Part shown: piece after piece, positions 55,785-64,000 of the stretch
Layout of the letters: the number at the start of each line of letters is the position of its first letter
Position numbering within the stretch: position 1 is the stretch's first letter
NCBI GenBank assembly: GCA_964509505.1
Contig: CAZDYP010000001.1
Coordinates: forward strand, 1-64,000
Direction of reading: 5' to 3'
Origin: CAZDYP01 sp964509505
Lineage (GTDB): Bacteria; Chloroflexota; Anaerolineae; JACRMK01
DNA: 64,000 nt
Notes under the pieces: model-generated
The model's database searches: none
The model's input: only the letters and a program-made list of their open reading frames with translations
What the model was told of the DNA's origin: nothing
Program-made: the position numbers and the translations under genes

Positions 55785-57758
55785 CTATTCTGTCTCCACA
55801 AACCAATCTTCACTGGACAAACCGATTGATTCAATTGCCTGTGTGCAGAAGCGATAAATGGCTTCTGCTGAGAGATTCATTTCAATATAAACCCCATTAC
55901 TGAGCTGGCGTATGTGACGAAACTTTCCAGCATCCGTGCCAATGAAACGAGGATACTCTTTCGTGAGTGCAGAAAAGGAATCCGGCTCAAGTTCAGCGAT
56001 CGTATTCAAAGTATGAGCTTGAACATCTCGCCATGACTTGATTGAGAATCTTTGCCCTAGAATAGTTACAGCTTTAGGAGTTTTGCCTTTTACACTATCA
56101 ACAGTGGCAGGGGGGGATTGCTCTTCACCAAAGTAAGACCATGCTTTTAGAGCTAGCTCAGCCAAAACTTTGGACCGCTTTTCAATGGTCTCTCGATTCC
56201 AAGAGCTCTGGTCTTGAAAATACCGATTGAGTTCAAGATGACTGTTGGCAAGCCGCTGTTTCTTTTTGGGAAATGGGTCATTAGAAAGTTCGGAGTTATA
56301 AGCTGTGAATGTCAGATTACCTAACGTGTTTAAGCACAACTCATGGTCAGCTTGCCAATCTTCGCCTAGATGACCTTGCCACCAACTTGTAAGCGTTTGT
56401 GGCATGATGTGTTCTATGGTTAGGTTATCAAATGATGACTGTTCTTTGTGTTGATGGGCTGACTCTAATGTTTCCAGAATCAGTCTGGTCTTAATCAACC
56501 TTTCACCAGCGCCATAGAGCTTTGAGTCGGTTAGTCGGGTATAAAACTCAGTGTCTTTAGGGTAGCCACGCGACTGTAGAATTGAGCGAACACCATCAGC
56601 CAAGCTGGAGGAATTCTTTAGCTGGGCTTGCCCATGTAGCAGGGGAAAGATTTTATTGAGCTGGCTAGTTGGAATGTTGCAGACAAAACGCCGTATCACG
56701 AAGTTCTCAAGCGTTTGGAGTATCTTGAGAAATTCGTTAGCTGAAATTTGGTGTTGAGCGTAATCGTGGTAGCAGTTCAGTAAAAAGGGATAGGCTGTTG
56801 TGATTTCAAGCCGATTGAGACGAGTTAAAGCGTTCCTGAGGTGAACATCAAGTTCATTTTCAGGCGCAAGAAGCTTTTTGTAATACTCGGCAAAAATTGC
56901 GATATCTTTCAGAGCCTTTAAGGCATCACTCTGCCCTACACGATCTTTAAGTGTGAAGTAAACATCACTCTGCTTGACAATCGCGCCGTTGCGCATCAGG
57001 TAGTGGCGAATGCACTCTGTTAGATTTTCACCCAATGCTGTTTGCATTGGCTCCCAGTATGTAGCGTGAATGGTTTCTTGCTCGTCCACATGGATTCGCA
57101 TAAAGAAATAGTTGCGAATCAAATCCGATTGTGTGAGCGGCCGCCCTTTGGCATTGAGGCTTTCAAAAACCAAATGAGGGTTATCGTCGTATTCGAGTAC
57201 GATGCTGACTACAGACAATCGGGTGGAGATAATTTTGTTGAGGGCCTTGATTATTTCTAAGCCACTTTGCTTGAGCTTGCGCTCAAAAAATTGATAACAC
57301 TGTGAAATCCGACTGTCTGCCCTTATCTCTTTTCCCTGCACTAGATTTTTGAAGCTATCTCGGTCAACTTGTGTAGGCAGCAGCTTGAAATAATCCCCGC
57401 CTTTCTTGAAGGGGTTTACCAGCATCATCTGTTCAATTTCCTCTGCCAAGTCGCCGCTGTCATTCTTCTTTGCTGCGTCGCGGAGCAGCGTCAGCAGGAT
57501 GAAAATGGTAGTGAGTCTCTGTTGCCCATCTATCAACAAGAACTTTGAGACTCCCTCTGGCACTGAAACTGTGGGCATCGTGACGATTGAGCCAATGAAG
57601 TGGCTTTTAGGCTCTTCGTTCTCACATAGCCACACCAAATCCTCCCACAATACATCCCATTCCTTTTTCTCCCAGCTATAAGGTCGCTGGAACAATGGGA
57701 CAACATATTGTTTTGTGCCTTCGATGATGGGTTGAAATTTTGTCTCTGATGCTTTCAT
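55785..57758 (-). CDS. DUF262/DUF1524 (GmrSD-like) restriction-type protein
   Basis: A 657-residue protein with an N-terminal DUF262 domain (VVPLFQRPYSW at 19-29, then LLIDGQQRLTT at about 73-83, the ParB-like nucleotidase motif) and a C-terminal DUF1524 HNH-like domain (IEHIMPQTLTSWW at about 446, then GNLTFTAYNSELSNDPF). This is the fused form of GmrS and GmrD, type IV restriction enzymes that cleave modified DNA. A further C-terminal domain of about 80 residues (FSIKSWRDVQAH, YPRFIG, IYRFCTQAIES) is unassigned. The gene is plainly AT-richer than its neighbours with different codon choice, suggesting transfer. No modification enzyme adjoins, other than the unrelated-looking methyltransferase. 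Confidence 0.87.
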   Translation of the reverse strand: MKASETKFQPIIEGTKQYVVPLFQRPYSWEKKEWDVLWEDLVWLCENEEPKSHFIGSIVTMPTVSVPEGVSKFLLIDGQQRLTTIFILLTLLRDAAKKNDSGDLAEEIEQMMLVNPFKKGGDYFKLLPTQVDRDSFKNLVQGKEIRADSRISQCYQFFERKLKQSGLEIIKALNKIISTRLSVVSIVLEYDDNPHLVFESLNAKGRPLTQSDLIRNYFFMRIHVDEQETIHATYWEPMQTALGENLTECIRHYLMRNGAIVKQSDVYFTLKDRVGQSDALKALKDIAIFAEYYKKLLAPENELDVHLRNALTRLNRLEITTAYPFLLNCYHDYAQHQISANEFLKILQTLENFVIRRFVCNIPTSQLNKIFPLLHGQAQLKNSSSLADGVRSILQSRGYPKDTEFYTRLTDSKLYGAGERLIKTRLILETLESAHQHKEQSSFDNLTIEHIMPQTLTSWWQGHLGEDWQADHELCLNTLGNLTFTAYNSELSNDPFPKKKQRLANSHLELNRYFQDQSSWNRETIEKRSKVLAELALKAWSYFGEEQSPPATVDSVKGKTPKAVTILGQRFSIKSWRDVQAHTLNTIAELEPDSFSALTKEYPRFIGTDAGKFRHIRQLSNGVYIEMNLSAEAIYRFCTQAIESIGLSSEDWFVETE

Positions 57759-57819
57759 GGGCTGTCTTCACCAACGCAGATTTCTTAGACAAGCGGCGCA
57801 CCATCTCTGATGCGCCGCG

Positions 57820-57868
57820 CTAATCTGGTTACTGGCTACTGGCTACTGCCCACTACCTACTGTTTACA
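57820..57868. repeat. CTGGTTA/CTGGCTA word repeat between thiolase and DUF262 genes
   Basis: Tandem copies of TACTGGC/TACTGCC words, the CAGTAGT family, extend up to the thiolase stop codon. Confidence 0.65.
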
Positions 57869-59003
57869 TCCGCTCGATCACCGTCGCCGTCGCCATGCCC
57901 CAACCGATGCACATCGTCTGCAAGCCATAGCGTCCGCCGCCTTGTTCCAGGCGATTGAGCAACGTCGTCATAATGCGCGCGCCGCTCGCGCCGAGTGGAT
58001 GCCCCAACGCAATCGCGCCGCCGTGCGCGTTGACGCGCGACATATCAGGCTCGATTTCTTGTGCCCATGACATTACCACTGAGGCAAACGCTTCGTTGAT
58101 CTCGATGGCGTCCATGTCGTCAATCGTCAAGCCCGCGCGTTGCAATACCTTGCGCGTCGCGGGAATCACGCCCGTCAGCATCATAATCGGGTCGCTGCCG
58201 ACGGCGACGCGCGAGATGAGGCGCGCACGTGGCTTCAAGCCCAGCTCTTTTGCCTTATCCGCCGACATCAACAGAATCGCCGCCGCGCCGTCGCTGATCT
58301 GGCTCGCGTTGCCTGCGGTCACGGTGCCGTTCTCTTTGAAGACGGTCTTGAGCGAGGCCATCTTCGCCAGGTCGGGGTTCATGCGAATGCCCTCGTCAAC
58401 GGTCAGCGTTTTCGATTCGCCGTTGATCTTGACGTCGAGCGGCATGATTTCGTTTTTGAATTTGCCCTCTTTCGTGGCCGTCGCCGCTTTGACATGCGAC
58501 TCATACGCGAACTGGTCGAGCGCGGCGCGTGTGATGCCCCACTTCTCTGCAATCATTTCGGCGGAGATGCCTTGTGGCACAAGCTGATAGGGGAACTCGC
58601 CGGGCAGCGCGCCCCAGTTGAAATCGGAGCCCATCGGCACCCGCGTCATGCTCTCGACGCCCGCGGCGATAACCACATCGGCGTCGCCCGCGAGAATCGC
58701 TTGCGCGCCTTGATGCACGGCTTGCTGACTGCTGCCGCACATGCGATTCACAGACACCGACGCAACCTCGACGGGAAAGCCCGCATCCAATACGGCGAGG
58801 CGTCCGACGTTGCCGCCTTGTTGGTCGGTCTGCGTCACGCAACCCATCACGACATCTTCGACGTCGCTGGGTTGAATGCCCGCGCGCTTCACGACTTCTT
58901 TCAACACCGTTGCGCCAAGCGCAACGGGATGCTCGTCCTTCAGCATTCCGCCGAAGCGCCCCACGGGTGTCCGCACCGCTTCGACAATCACTACATCTCT
59001 CAT
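57864..59003 (-). CDS. Acetyl-CoA acyltransferase (thiolase)
   Basis: A 379-residue thiolase. The nucleophile Cys89 is in VNRMCGSSQQAVHQGAQ; the active His in NAHGGAIALGHPLGASGARI; the second Cys in YGLQTMCIGWGMATATV; NEAFASV is also present. It cleaves or condenses acyl-CoA units in fatty-acid degradation or acetoacetyl-CoA formation; chain-length preference is not evident. AAGGAG lies eight bases before the ATG. No other beta-oxidation gene is adjacent. Confidence 0.93.
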   Translation of the reverse strand: MRDVVIVEAVRTPVGRFGGMLKDEHPVALGATVLKEVVKRAGIQPSDVEDVVMGCVTQTDQQGGNVGRLAVLDAGFPVEVASVSVNRMCGSSQQAVHQGAQAILAGDADVVIAAGVESMTRVPMGSDFNWGALPGEFPYQLVPQGISAEMIAEKWGITRAALDQFAYESHVKAATATKEGKFKNEIMPLDVKINGESKTLTVDEGIRMNPDLAKMASLKTVFKENGTVTAGNASQISDGAAAILLMSADKAKELGLKPRARLISRVAVGSDPIMMLTGVIPATRKVLQRAGLTIDDMDAIEINEAFASVVMSWAQEIEPDMSRVNAHGGAIALGHPLGASGARIMTTLLNRLEQGGGRYGLQTMCIGWGMATATVIERM

Positions 59004-59044
59004 AATAATCTCCTTGTGAGGAATAACTCACGTTAGCCAATTGG

Positions 59045-59150
59045 GTAAATTCAACACCAAGACACGATGACTCACAAAGAACACGAAGAAAATTTTCTTT
59101 TGTGTTTGCTTGGTGTTTGCTTGGTGTCTTGGGGTGAATGTCTTTTCACG
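59045..59150. repeat. 'acaccaagacac / tttgtgt' inverted repeat upstream of the thiolase
   Basis: TTCAACACCAAGACACGATG...CACAAAGAACACGAAG is complemented by TTTTGTGTTTGCTTGGTGTTTGCTTGGTGTC. A relative follows hisH. Confidence 0.65.
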
Positions 59151-59195
59151 TTAGCGCGTGCATCTTAGGCGATTGTAGCGCGTGCGTCAAGACGC

Positions 59196-60377
59196 TCAAA
59201 TCAATAACCATAACCCCAACGCCGCCAGCAATCCCATCGCGCCGCCAAAGTAAAATGGCGCGGGCGCACCGAACGCGCCCCATAGCCAACCTGCGAGCGC
59301 CGACGCGGGCAACAAACCAATGCCCAGCATCGTCGCGTGCAAGCCGATGAGCGTTGCGCGCAAATCGGGCGGCGCGATGTCGCTGACTAATGCTTTCTCC
59401 ACGCCTTCGGTCAGCGCGATGTAAAAACCATACGCGGCAAAGAGCGACCAAATCCAGGCGACATCGCCTATGAGCGCGAAACCCAGATACACGCCGCTAT
59501 AAAACAGATAGCCAATGACCAACAAGGTCTTGCGCCCGATGCGATCCGATAAGCGTCCGAAGGGATACGACAGCGCCGCATAGACGACGTTGAACAGCAG
59601 ATACGCGAGGATGACGAGACTTGGCGTGAGTCCAAGATGATCCGCGCGCAACAACAAAAATTGATTGGACGAATTGCCGAGCGTGAAGACCAACGCGATG
59701 AGCAAGAACGCTTTCAACTTGCGCGGCAAGGTGCGCCACGCGGCGACCATGCGCGCGGGCGAAAGGAGCAATGGTTGTGCGCTTGCGAGGGCGGGTTTGG
59801 GCGTTGCGCGTTGCTCCTTTACACCGAGCAAGACGAGCGTGCCGAGCAACGCAGGCGCGATAGACCAAAGGAAAACATTGGCGTAATCGTTCTGGTCGGC
59901 GGTGAGAAACAGATAAGCGATGACGACGCCGACGGCTGCGCCTGCTGTGTCGAGCGCGCGATGAAAACCGAACGCTGCGCCGCGCGCTTCCGGTATGGTA
60001 CTGTCAGCAATGAGCGCGTCACGCGGCGCGGTGCGAATGCCTTTGCCGATGCGGTCCAGCACGCGCGATACCAAGACGAGGGGCCAGCTCACCGCGAGAT
60101 ACAAGATGATGCGGCTGAGCGGAGCTGTGGCGTAACCGAAGAATGCGAATGGTTTGCGCGCCCCAACGCGATCCGACCAATAGCCGCCGACCACTTTCAG
60201 CAAACTCGCCGTGCTTTCCGCGATGCCTTCAATTACGCCGATGATGGCGGGCGCAGCGCCGAGTTTGCTTGTGAGGAATAATGGCAGGAGCGGATACATC
60301 ATCTCGGTGGCGACATCGTTAAGGAACGAGGTCATACCCAACAAGAAGACGTTGCGCGAGAAGCCTTTGAATAGCAC
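59196..60377 (-). CDS. Major facilitator superfamily transporter
   Basis: A 393-residue membrane protein with 12 likely spans. MFS signatures: TSFLNDVATEMMYPLLPLFLTSKLG at the start, a loop motif GYWSDRVGARKPF (cytoplasmic 2-3 loop, DRxGRK type), and FGRLSDRIGRKTLL at the same place in the second half. The group including these sequences is often annotated as drug or metabolite efflux, substrate unknown. A GTG at 60377, with AGGA upstream, is chosen; an ATG at 60338 is possible. It starts 15 nt after the end of the gap-truncated gene. Confidence 0.87.
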   Translation of the reverse strand: MLFKGFSRNVFLLGMTSFLNDVATEMMYPLLPLFLTSKLGAAPAIIGVIEGIAESTASLLKVVGGYWSDRVGARKPFAFFGYATAPLSRIILYLAVSWPLVLVSRVLDRIGKGIRTAPRDALIADSTIPEARGAAFGFHRALDTAGAAVGVVIAYLFLTADQNDYANVFLWSIAPALLGTLVLLGVKEQRATPKPALASAQPLLLSPARMVAAWRTLPRKLKAFLLIALVFTLGNSSNQFLLLRADHLGLTPSLVILAYLLFNVVYAALSYPFGRLSDRIGRKTLLVIGYLFYSGVYLGFALIGDVAWIWSLFAAYGFYIALTEGVEKALVSDIAPPDLRATLIGLHATMLGIGLLPASALAGWLWGAFGAPAPFYFGGAMGLLAALGLWLLI

Positions 60378-60391
60378 GAGGGAATCCTGAG

Positions 60392-61108
60392 CTAGGGTTT
60401 GACGCTCGTCGCATACGTGCCATTGCCGATGACGACCCACACGAGCGTGGTTGGCCCCGTGCGCGTCGTGCCTGCGACAATGGACTCGTTTACGACGACG
60501 ACTTTTTTCGTTTGCCAGTCCACCCCTTGATGCGTGATGGTGGCTGCGAAAGTGTATGCCGTTTGCGTGGCAGATTTCTGCGCGAGGGCGACGTTCTTCA
60601 GCGCTGGGTAGTAATCACGAATGAGCTGTAACGCAGCAGTCGCATTGGTTGGCGCGGTGCGACTCGTGACGCTGTACGCGCCCAACGACGCGCCTGAAAT
60701 GTCGGCGTTCAGATCGCCGCTGATGGCGCCGCTGCCGACTGCGACTTGCGCCACTCCCGGTGAATCTTTAAGTGTGATGACGCCGAAAGCCGCTTGCCCT
60801 GCAACTTTCACACTGGCCTCAACTTGCGCTTGTTGCGTCGAAGGCACATTCACGTTACCCGTTGCGCCGCCCGCACGCGTCACGTTCACGCTCGCGCCAA
60901 GATACTGCGTCGCAAATGTCGTAATCATCTGCGTTGCATCGTATTGTGGAATGCGTGTGACGTTTGTGACAGTGGCAGGAGGTGGGGAGAGGGTGCGCGC
61001 GGGCGTGGGGAGATTGAGAGGGGGCGTGCCTTGCGGTTGCAAGGTTGGGAAATTGGCGGGGGGTGTGATGGCAAGCGGTGTGCGCTCGCCGCTTGGGGTG
61101 ATGGCAAG
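60392..61108 (-). CDS. Secreted or lipoprotein of unknown function, 5' end lost in the gap
   Basis: An open frame of 238 codons enters from the assembly gap. It begins in a Pro-rich stretch (LAITPSGERTPLAITPPAN), then has a globular part (VTRIPQYDATQMITTFATQYLG) with SVKVAGQAAFGVITLKDSPGVAQ and a C-terminal LVWVVIGNGTYATSVKP. The Pro/Thr stretch following a missing start suggests a secreted protein with a linker. The fold is unknown to me. The upstream ATG-like readings at 61042 are internal (TTG). Confidence 0.65.
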   Translation of the reverse strand, partial: LAITPSGERTPLAITPPANFPTLQPQGTPPLNLPTPARTLSPPPATVTNVTRIPQYDATQMITTFATQYLGASVNVTRAGGATGNVNVPSTQQAQVEASVKVAGQAAFGVITLKDSPGVAQVAVGSGAISGDLNADISGASLGAYSVTSRTAPTNATAALQLIRDYYPALKNVALAQKSATQTAYTFAATITHQGVDWQTKKVVVVNESIVAGTTRTGPTTLVWVVIGNGTYATSVKP

Positions 61109-61208
61109 NNNNNNNNNNNNNNNNNNNNNNNNNNNNNNNNNNNNNNNNNNNNNNNNNNNNNNNNNNNNNNNNNNNNNNNNNNNNNNNNNNNNNNNNNNNN
61201 NNNNNNNN
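61109..61208. other. Assembly gap of 100 N
   Basis: A run of exactly 100 N, the usual placeholder for a gap of unknown size. It removes the 5' end of the gene at 60392 and the 3' end of the HEAT gene at 61209. Any open frame joined across it is not real evidence. Confidence 1.
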
Positions 61209-62076
61209 TCATCATCTGATTCAAGCGAATGCGATTGGCTGCTTCGCGCGCGGCATCGGCGACACGCCCGTGCAACGTCTTACCTTTGTCGTTTTGCGCG
61301 ACTTCTTCCAACTCCGACAAGGCGCGTGGGTCGCCAATTTGCCCCAGCGCACGTGCGGCGTGCCAGCGCACGAAGCGGTCGCTATCGCGTAACGCAATCA
61401 ATAACGGCTTGACGGCGGGCGCGCCAATCTTCACTAGCGCATTGGCGGCGAGCGCACGAATGCTGTCGTTGGCATCGCGCAATGCAGCGTTCAACGAAAA
61501 GATCGCCATCGGTTCGCCGATTTGCCCTAACGCATACGCCGCCCAAAAGCTGACGTCTCGATCTGGATCACGCATGAAATACAGCAACGGTTCGATGGCG
61601 CGCGCATCGCCGATTTCACCGAGCGCTGCCGCTGCATGTTGTCGGATCAGATTGTTGGGTTGACGCATTGCCACGATCAAGGGTTCGACGGCGGCTTTAC
61701 TGATTTTGATCAAGGCTTGTTCGGCGGCTTTGCGAATGGTGTGCGAGAGATCAGCCAGATTGGCAATCAGCGCAGGCAGCGCGCGTTCGTCGCCAATGTT
61801 ACCCAGCGCTTCGGCGGCGCTGACACGAATGTGCTTGCGTTGCTCGTTCGTTTCATTCAACACGGCGATGAGCGGTTCGACGGCTCGGGGGTCACGAATT
61901 TTTCCCAACAATACGGCTGCGCTCCAACGCGCATCGTAGTTGGAGTCATGCAAGGCATAAATGAGGTGGCGCACGGCTGGCGCGCCAATGTTCACGAGTT
62001 CCAGCGCCGCGTCGCGCCGCACTTCGTGATTAGGGTCATGCAAAGCCTCGATGAGTTCTTCGATGGTCTTTGCCAT
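61209..62076 (-). CDS. HEAT-repeat protein, 3' end lost in the gap
   Basis: About 289 residues of tandem HEAT/PBS-lyase-type repeats of 31 residues (HDPNHEVRRDAALELVNIG, DSNYDARWSAAVLLGKI, QPNNLIRQHAAAALGEI, and so on), up to MM next to the gap. Such repeats bind proteins or act in phycobilin lyases; here they lack catalytic additions. The start ATG at 62076 follows the Kelch gene by 13 nt in transcription order, so the two are likely co-transcribed. Confidence 0.83.
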
Positions 62077-62089
62077 AGGATTGTCAACC

Positions 62090-63190
62090 TCACGGTTTGA
62101 AAACTTCGTTCAAGGTCGAGCCTGAGCCGCCGGGCGTTTGCCCGCCAGCCAACACATAAATCATGCCATTGAACGCGACCGCGCCGATGCCATGGCGCGC
62201 GGTGGGCATGGGCGCCAACACGCTCCACGTATTCGTTAGGGGGTCATACGCTTCGGTATCCGCAAATGTGCCCGTAGGCGCTTCGCCGCCAAAAACGAAG
62301 ATACGACTATTTAGCGCTGCCGTTGCAATGCCACTACGCGCAGTGGGGATAGGCGCGAGCGTTGTCCATCGGTCCGTCGTTGGCTCATAGCGCTCGTTCA
62401 CGCGCAGGTTGTTGCCGAAGTTGCCGTTCACACGCCCTGCTATGACGTAGAGCTTGCCATCGAGTGTCGCGGCAGCCAGATGGTCACGCGCGGTGGGCAT
62501 GGGCGCAAGTTTTGTCCAAGCATTCGCCGTCGGGTCATATTGTTCGTGCGCGCTGGAACTGACGCCGCCCACGACGTGGATTTTACTGTTGATGGTAACA
62601 GCTGCCAAAGCCGCACGTGCGGTGGGCATCGGCGCGCGTTCAGTCCATTCATTCGTGCTTGGATCGAAACGAAAGACGCGCCGTGAAGGCCCTGCCTCGC
62701 TCGAACCGCCAAACACATACAACGCGCCATCGTGACTGGCCGCTGCGGGATGATCGAGCGCGATGGGCAACGGTTTGATGTTTTGCCAGGTATCAGTTGC
62801 GGGATTGTAAGCTTCGACGACGGCAGTACGCGCGCCCGTCGGTCCGAAACCGCCGATGACGTAGATTAAGCCACTCACTGCGGCGACAGCCACTTCGCCG
62901 CGCAACGTAGGTATCGGCGCTTTGCGTTGCCAGGAGCCACGCGTGAGTGTGGGGGTAAAAATGGGCGATGATGTAGCTGAACTCGTTGGCGCCAGTGCAG
63001 GTGTGGCCGGGCGGGCGGTGGGTGATAACGGTGCGATTGGTTGCGCTGTGGGTGAGAGAGGAGACGCAGTTGGTGAAGGCAACATGATTATAGCAGTTGG
63101 CGAGGTGGTTGGCGCGAGCGCCGGATTGACGGCGCACCCGCTAGATGCAATACATAACCCTAATACGAACAGCCCAAAAAATTTTTGCAT
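62090..63190 (-). CDS. Kelch-repeat lipoprotein
   Basis: A 366-residue protein with signal peptide and lipobox (IASSGC), a Pro/Thr/Ala linker (about 25-85: ATSPTA, PTARPATPALAPTSS), and six Kelch blades with PMPTAR, GLIYVIGGFG, GKLYVIAGR, RIFVFGGEAPT and MIYVLAGGQ. It is a surface-anchored beta-propeller that probably binds partners or sugars. The ATG at 63190 is chosen (GGAG eight bases before) over a GTG two codons upstream. The HEAT gene follows. Confidence 0.85.
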   Translation of the reverse strand: MQKFFGLFVLGLCIASSGCAVNPALAPTTSPTAIIMLPSPTASPLSPTAQPIAPLSPTARPATPALAPTSSATSSPIFTPTLTRGSWQRKAPIPTLRGEVAVAAVSGLIYVIGGFGPTGARTAVVEAYNPATDTWQNIKPLPIALDHPAAASHDGALYVFGGSSEAGPSRRVFRFDPSTNEWTERAPMPTARAALAAVTINSKIHVVGGVSSSAHEQYDPTANAWTKLAPMPTARDHLAAATLDGKLYVIAGRVNGNFGNNLRVNERYEPTTDRWTTLAPIPTARSGIATAALNSRIFVFGGEAPTGTFADTEAYDPLTNTWSVLAPMPTARHGIGAVAFNGMIYVLAGGQTPGGSGSTLNEVFKP

Positions 63191-63225
63191 CACCACAGCT
63201 CCCTAACAAATGCGCCAATCTCTAC

Positions 63226-63264
63226 AGACCCTAAAGAGTTTCGCGTGGTATGCCTTTAGAGTCT
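63226..63264. repeat. AGACCCTAAAG hairpin upstream of the Kelch gene
   Basis: AGACCCTAAAG (63226-63236) and CTTTAGAGTCT (63254-63264) pair with one G-T. Relative of the 33-nt intragenic hairpins. Confidence 0.6.
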
Positions 63265-63302
63265 AACAGCTGCGCGCCGTATTTTACCGCACTTTTGACG
63301 CT

Positions 63303-63329
63303 TTGGCAGGGTGACGCTTGTGGTATAAT
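63303..63329 (+). promoter_or_regulatory. Extended -10 promoter of the conserved small protein
   Basis: TGGTATAAT (TGnTATAAT, TATAAT at 63324-63329) with TTGGCA at 63303-63308 (15-bp spacer). The extended -10 may make up for the short spacing. Confidence 0.5.
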
Positions 63330-63395
63330 GCGCGCAACGGATTGGTTCGGCTACGCATGCCGCACCCATCCGCTCATTTATTTTGAGGTGACCCA

Positions 63396-63812
63396 TTGAG
63401 TCGTTTAGTGAATGGTCCGAATCCTAGCGTTGAGCGCAACCAGTTGCGACGCACAATTAGCGAGGCGTTGCGTCATTTGCTGGCGAAGAAAAAATTAGAT
63501 GATGAATCCAAAGACCTCGTCGCGCTGATCGTGTATTCGTTACGCGGCATCGCGCAAGGGGTTGACCAATCGGCGCGCGCGTGGGAGAAACGCGATTATT
63601 ACGTGAAAGCGGATAAGTTTCGCATGGATTGGGCGTGGGCTGAAAAGAGCGCGAATCGTCTCGAAGTGATTTTGCGCGGCGAATTGTGGAACGAGCTGCC
63701 CGTTGCTTTGGCAGAGCTCGCGCCCAAATTTTCCGACATCACCGTAACGAAATTCGTCCGCACCGAAGCGCTGTGGCAAGGACGCTACAAACAATTGATG
63801 GCAGAGAAGTGA
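63396..63812 (+). CDS. Conserved protein of unknown function (138 aa)
   Basis: A 138-residue soluble, helical protein with many charged residues (LLAKKKLDDESKDLVALIVYSLRGIAQGVDQSARAWEKRDYYVKADKFRMDWAWAEKSANRLE). It starts at TTG (63396) with GAGGTG six bases before it; a GTG at 63408 is an alternative. I have the impression that it belongs to a lineage-restricted family, but no function is known to me. A strong promoter precedes it and a word repeat follows. Confidence 0.72.
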   Translation: MSRLVNGPNPSVERNQLRRTISEALRHLLAKKKLDDESKDLVALIVYSLRGIAQGVDQSARAWEKRDYYVKADKFRMDWAWAEKSANRLEVILRGELWNELPVALAELAPKFSDITVTKFVRTEALWQGRYKQLMAEK

Positions 63813-63821
63813 ATAGACGTA

Positions 63822-63907
63822 TCAAGGGTCAAGTGTCAGGTGTCAAGGGTCAAGTCTCTCCGCAAGGCTCTTTGACACATGATCCATGACCCTTGACCCT
63901 TGACACT
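63822..63907. repeat. 'tcaagggtcaagtgtc / gacacttgacccttga' inverted word repeat
   Basis: TCAAGGGTCAAGTGTCAGGTGTCAAGGG on the left is matched by GACACATGATCCATGACCCTTGACCCTTGACACT on the right. Same words as in 20178-20240. Confidence 0.75.
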
Positions 63908-63911
63908 CTTT

Positions 63912-64000
63912 TTACCGCTTGCGCAGTGTCATCTTCATCCCATACTTCGGGCGCAAGGTGATGCGTGGCAAGAGCGCGATGGGATGCTTGGGCGCGAGTT
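63912..64000 (-). CDS. C-terminal end of a gene, possibly cytochrome P450 (partial)
   Basis: About 29 codons of an open frame enter from the right edge and end with TAA at 63914-63912 (LAPKHPIALLPRITLRPKYG then MKMTLRKR). The ITLRPKYG ending resembles the C-terminal strand of some cytochromes P450. No more can be said; the rest lies outside the window. Confidence 0.4.
   Translation of the reverse strand, partial: LAPKHPIALLPRITLRPKYGMKMTLRKR

Noticed and set aside
55777..55806. Methyltransferase start at 55806
   Set aside because: It needs a TTG and overlaps the DUF262 stop; the ATG at 55776 is simpler.
61109..61208. Open frames running through the gap (60621-61412, 60925-62076)
   Set aside because: They are joined by N and cannot support translation; the genes on both sides lie in different frames and have opposite ends missing.

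Overview
The window looks like a draft contig from a Chloroflexota bacterium, probably Anaerolineae-like. This is inferred from gene content, not tested: Pro/Thr-rich linkers in secreted proteins, several giant NB-ARC/TPR/LuxR regulators, short HisG with HisZ, a KimA-type transporter, secreted proteins ending in a YLPL tail, and dense short repeats. A run of 100 N at 61109-61208 is a scaffold gap. No rRNA, prophage, transposase or CRISPR array was seen; there is one tRNA (Thr, CGT).

Layout. 1-3.5 kb: a SET-domain gene, then a minus-strand mercury-type operon (merR, CopZ-like metallochaperone, merE, TlpA-like thioredoxin, ccdA) behind a classic 19-bp-spacer MerR promoter. 3.7-7.5 kb: SMP-30 hydrolase, molybdopterin-binding protein, MBL hydrolase, sulfite-oxidase-like enzyme. 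7.5-15.3 kb, minus strand: a thioredoxin fusion protein and two paralogous STAND/LuxR regulators around two unknown genes. 15.4-25.1 kb: ruvA, a TolB-like lipoprotein, a two-component system, and a potassium block (two RCK/TrkA proteins, UspA, KimA with a doubled C-terminal domain). 25.3-38.7 kb: tRNA-Thr and a nearly complete his operon (hisZ, G, PHP phosphatase, D, C, B, H, A, F, I, E) carrying unrelated passenger genes. 38.9-47.7 kb: a broken delta-60 repeat gene, a DUF4242 gene, a third STAND regulator, a tandem-cyclase/ATPase/TPR protein and a RelE-type toxin-antitoxin pair. 47.7-64 kb: a 2-kilo-residue FG-GAP/LamG/metalloprotease-like secreted protein, a Crp regulator, a methyltransferase, a DUF262/DUF1524 restriction-type protein, a thiolase, an MFS transporter, proteins around the gap (HEAT, Kelch), a conserved small protein and the end of a possible P450.

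The most striking signal is not a gene but a repeat ecology. A 33-nt hairpin (15-bp perfect arms, 3-nt loop) lies in frame inside three regulator genes, four copies in all, one with paired arm changes that keep the stem. Intergenic relatives share its arms. Separately, short tandem 'word' repeats, like the STRRs known from cyanobacteria, sit at nearly every gene junction. Each junction has its own word, often followed by its reverse complement. They supply the last codons and stop codons of several genes and have invaded linker positions in the STAND regulators. Other repeats encode the inter-domain linker of the thioredoxin fusion, flank the toxin-antitoxin cassette, and separate hisZ from a relic of its own 5' end.
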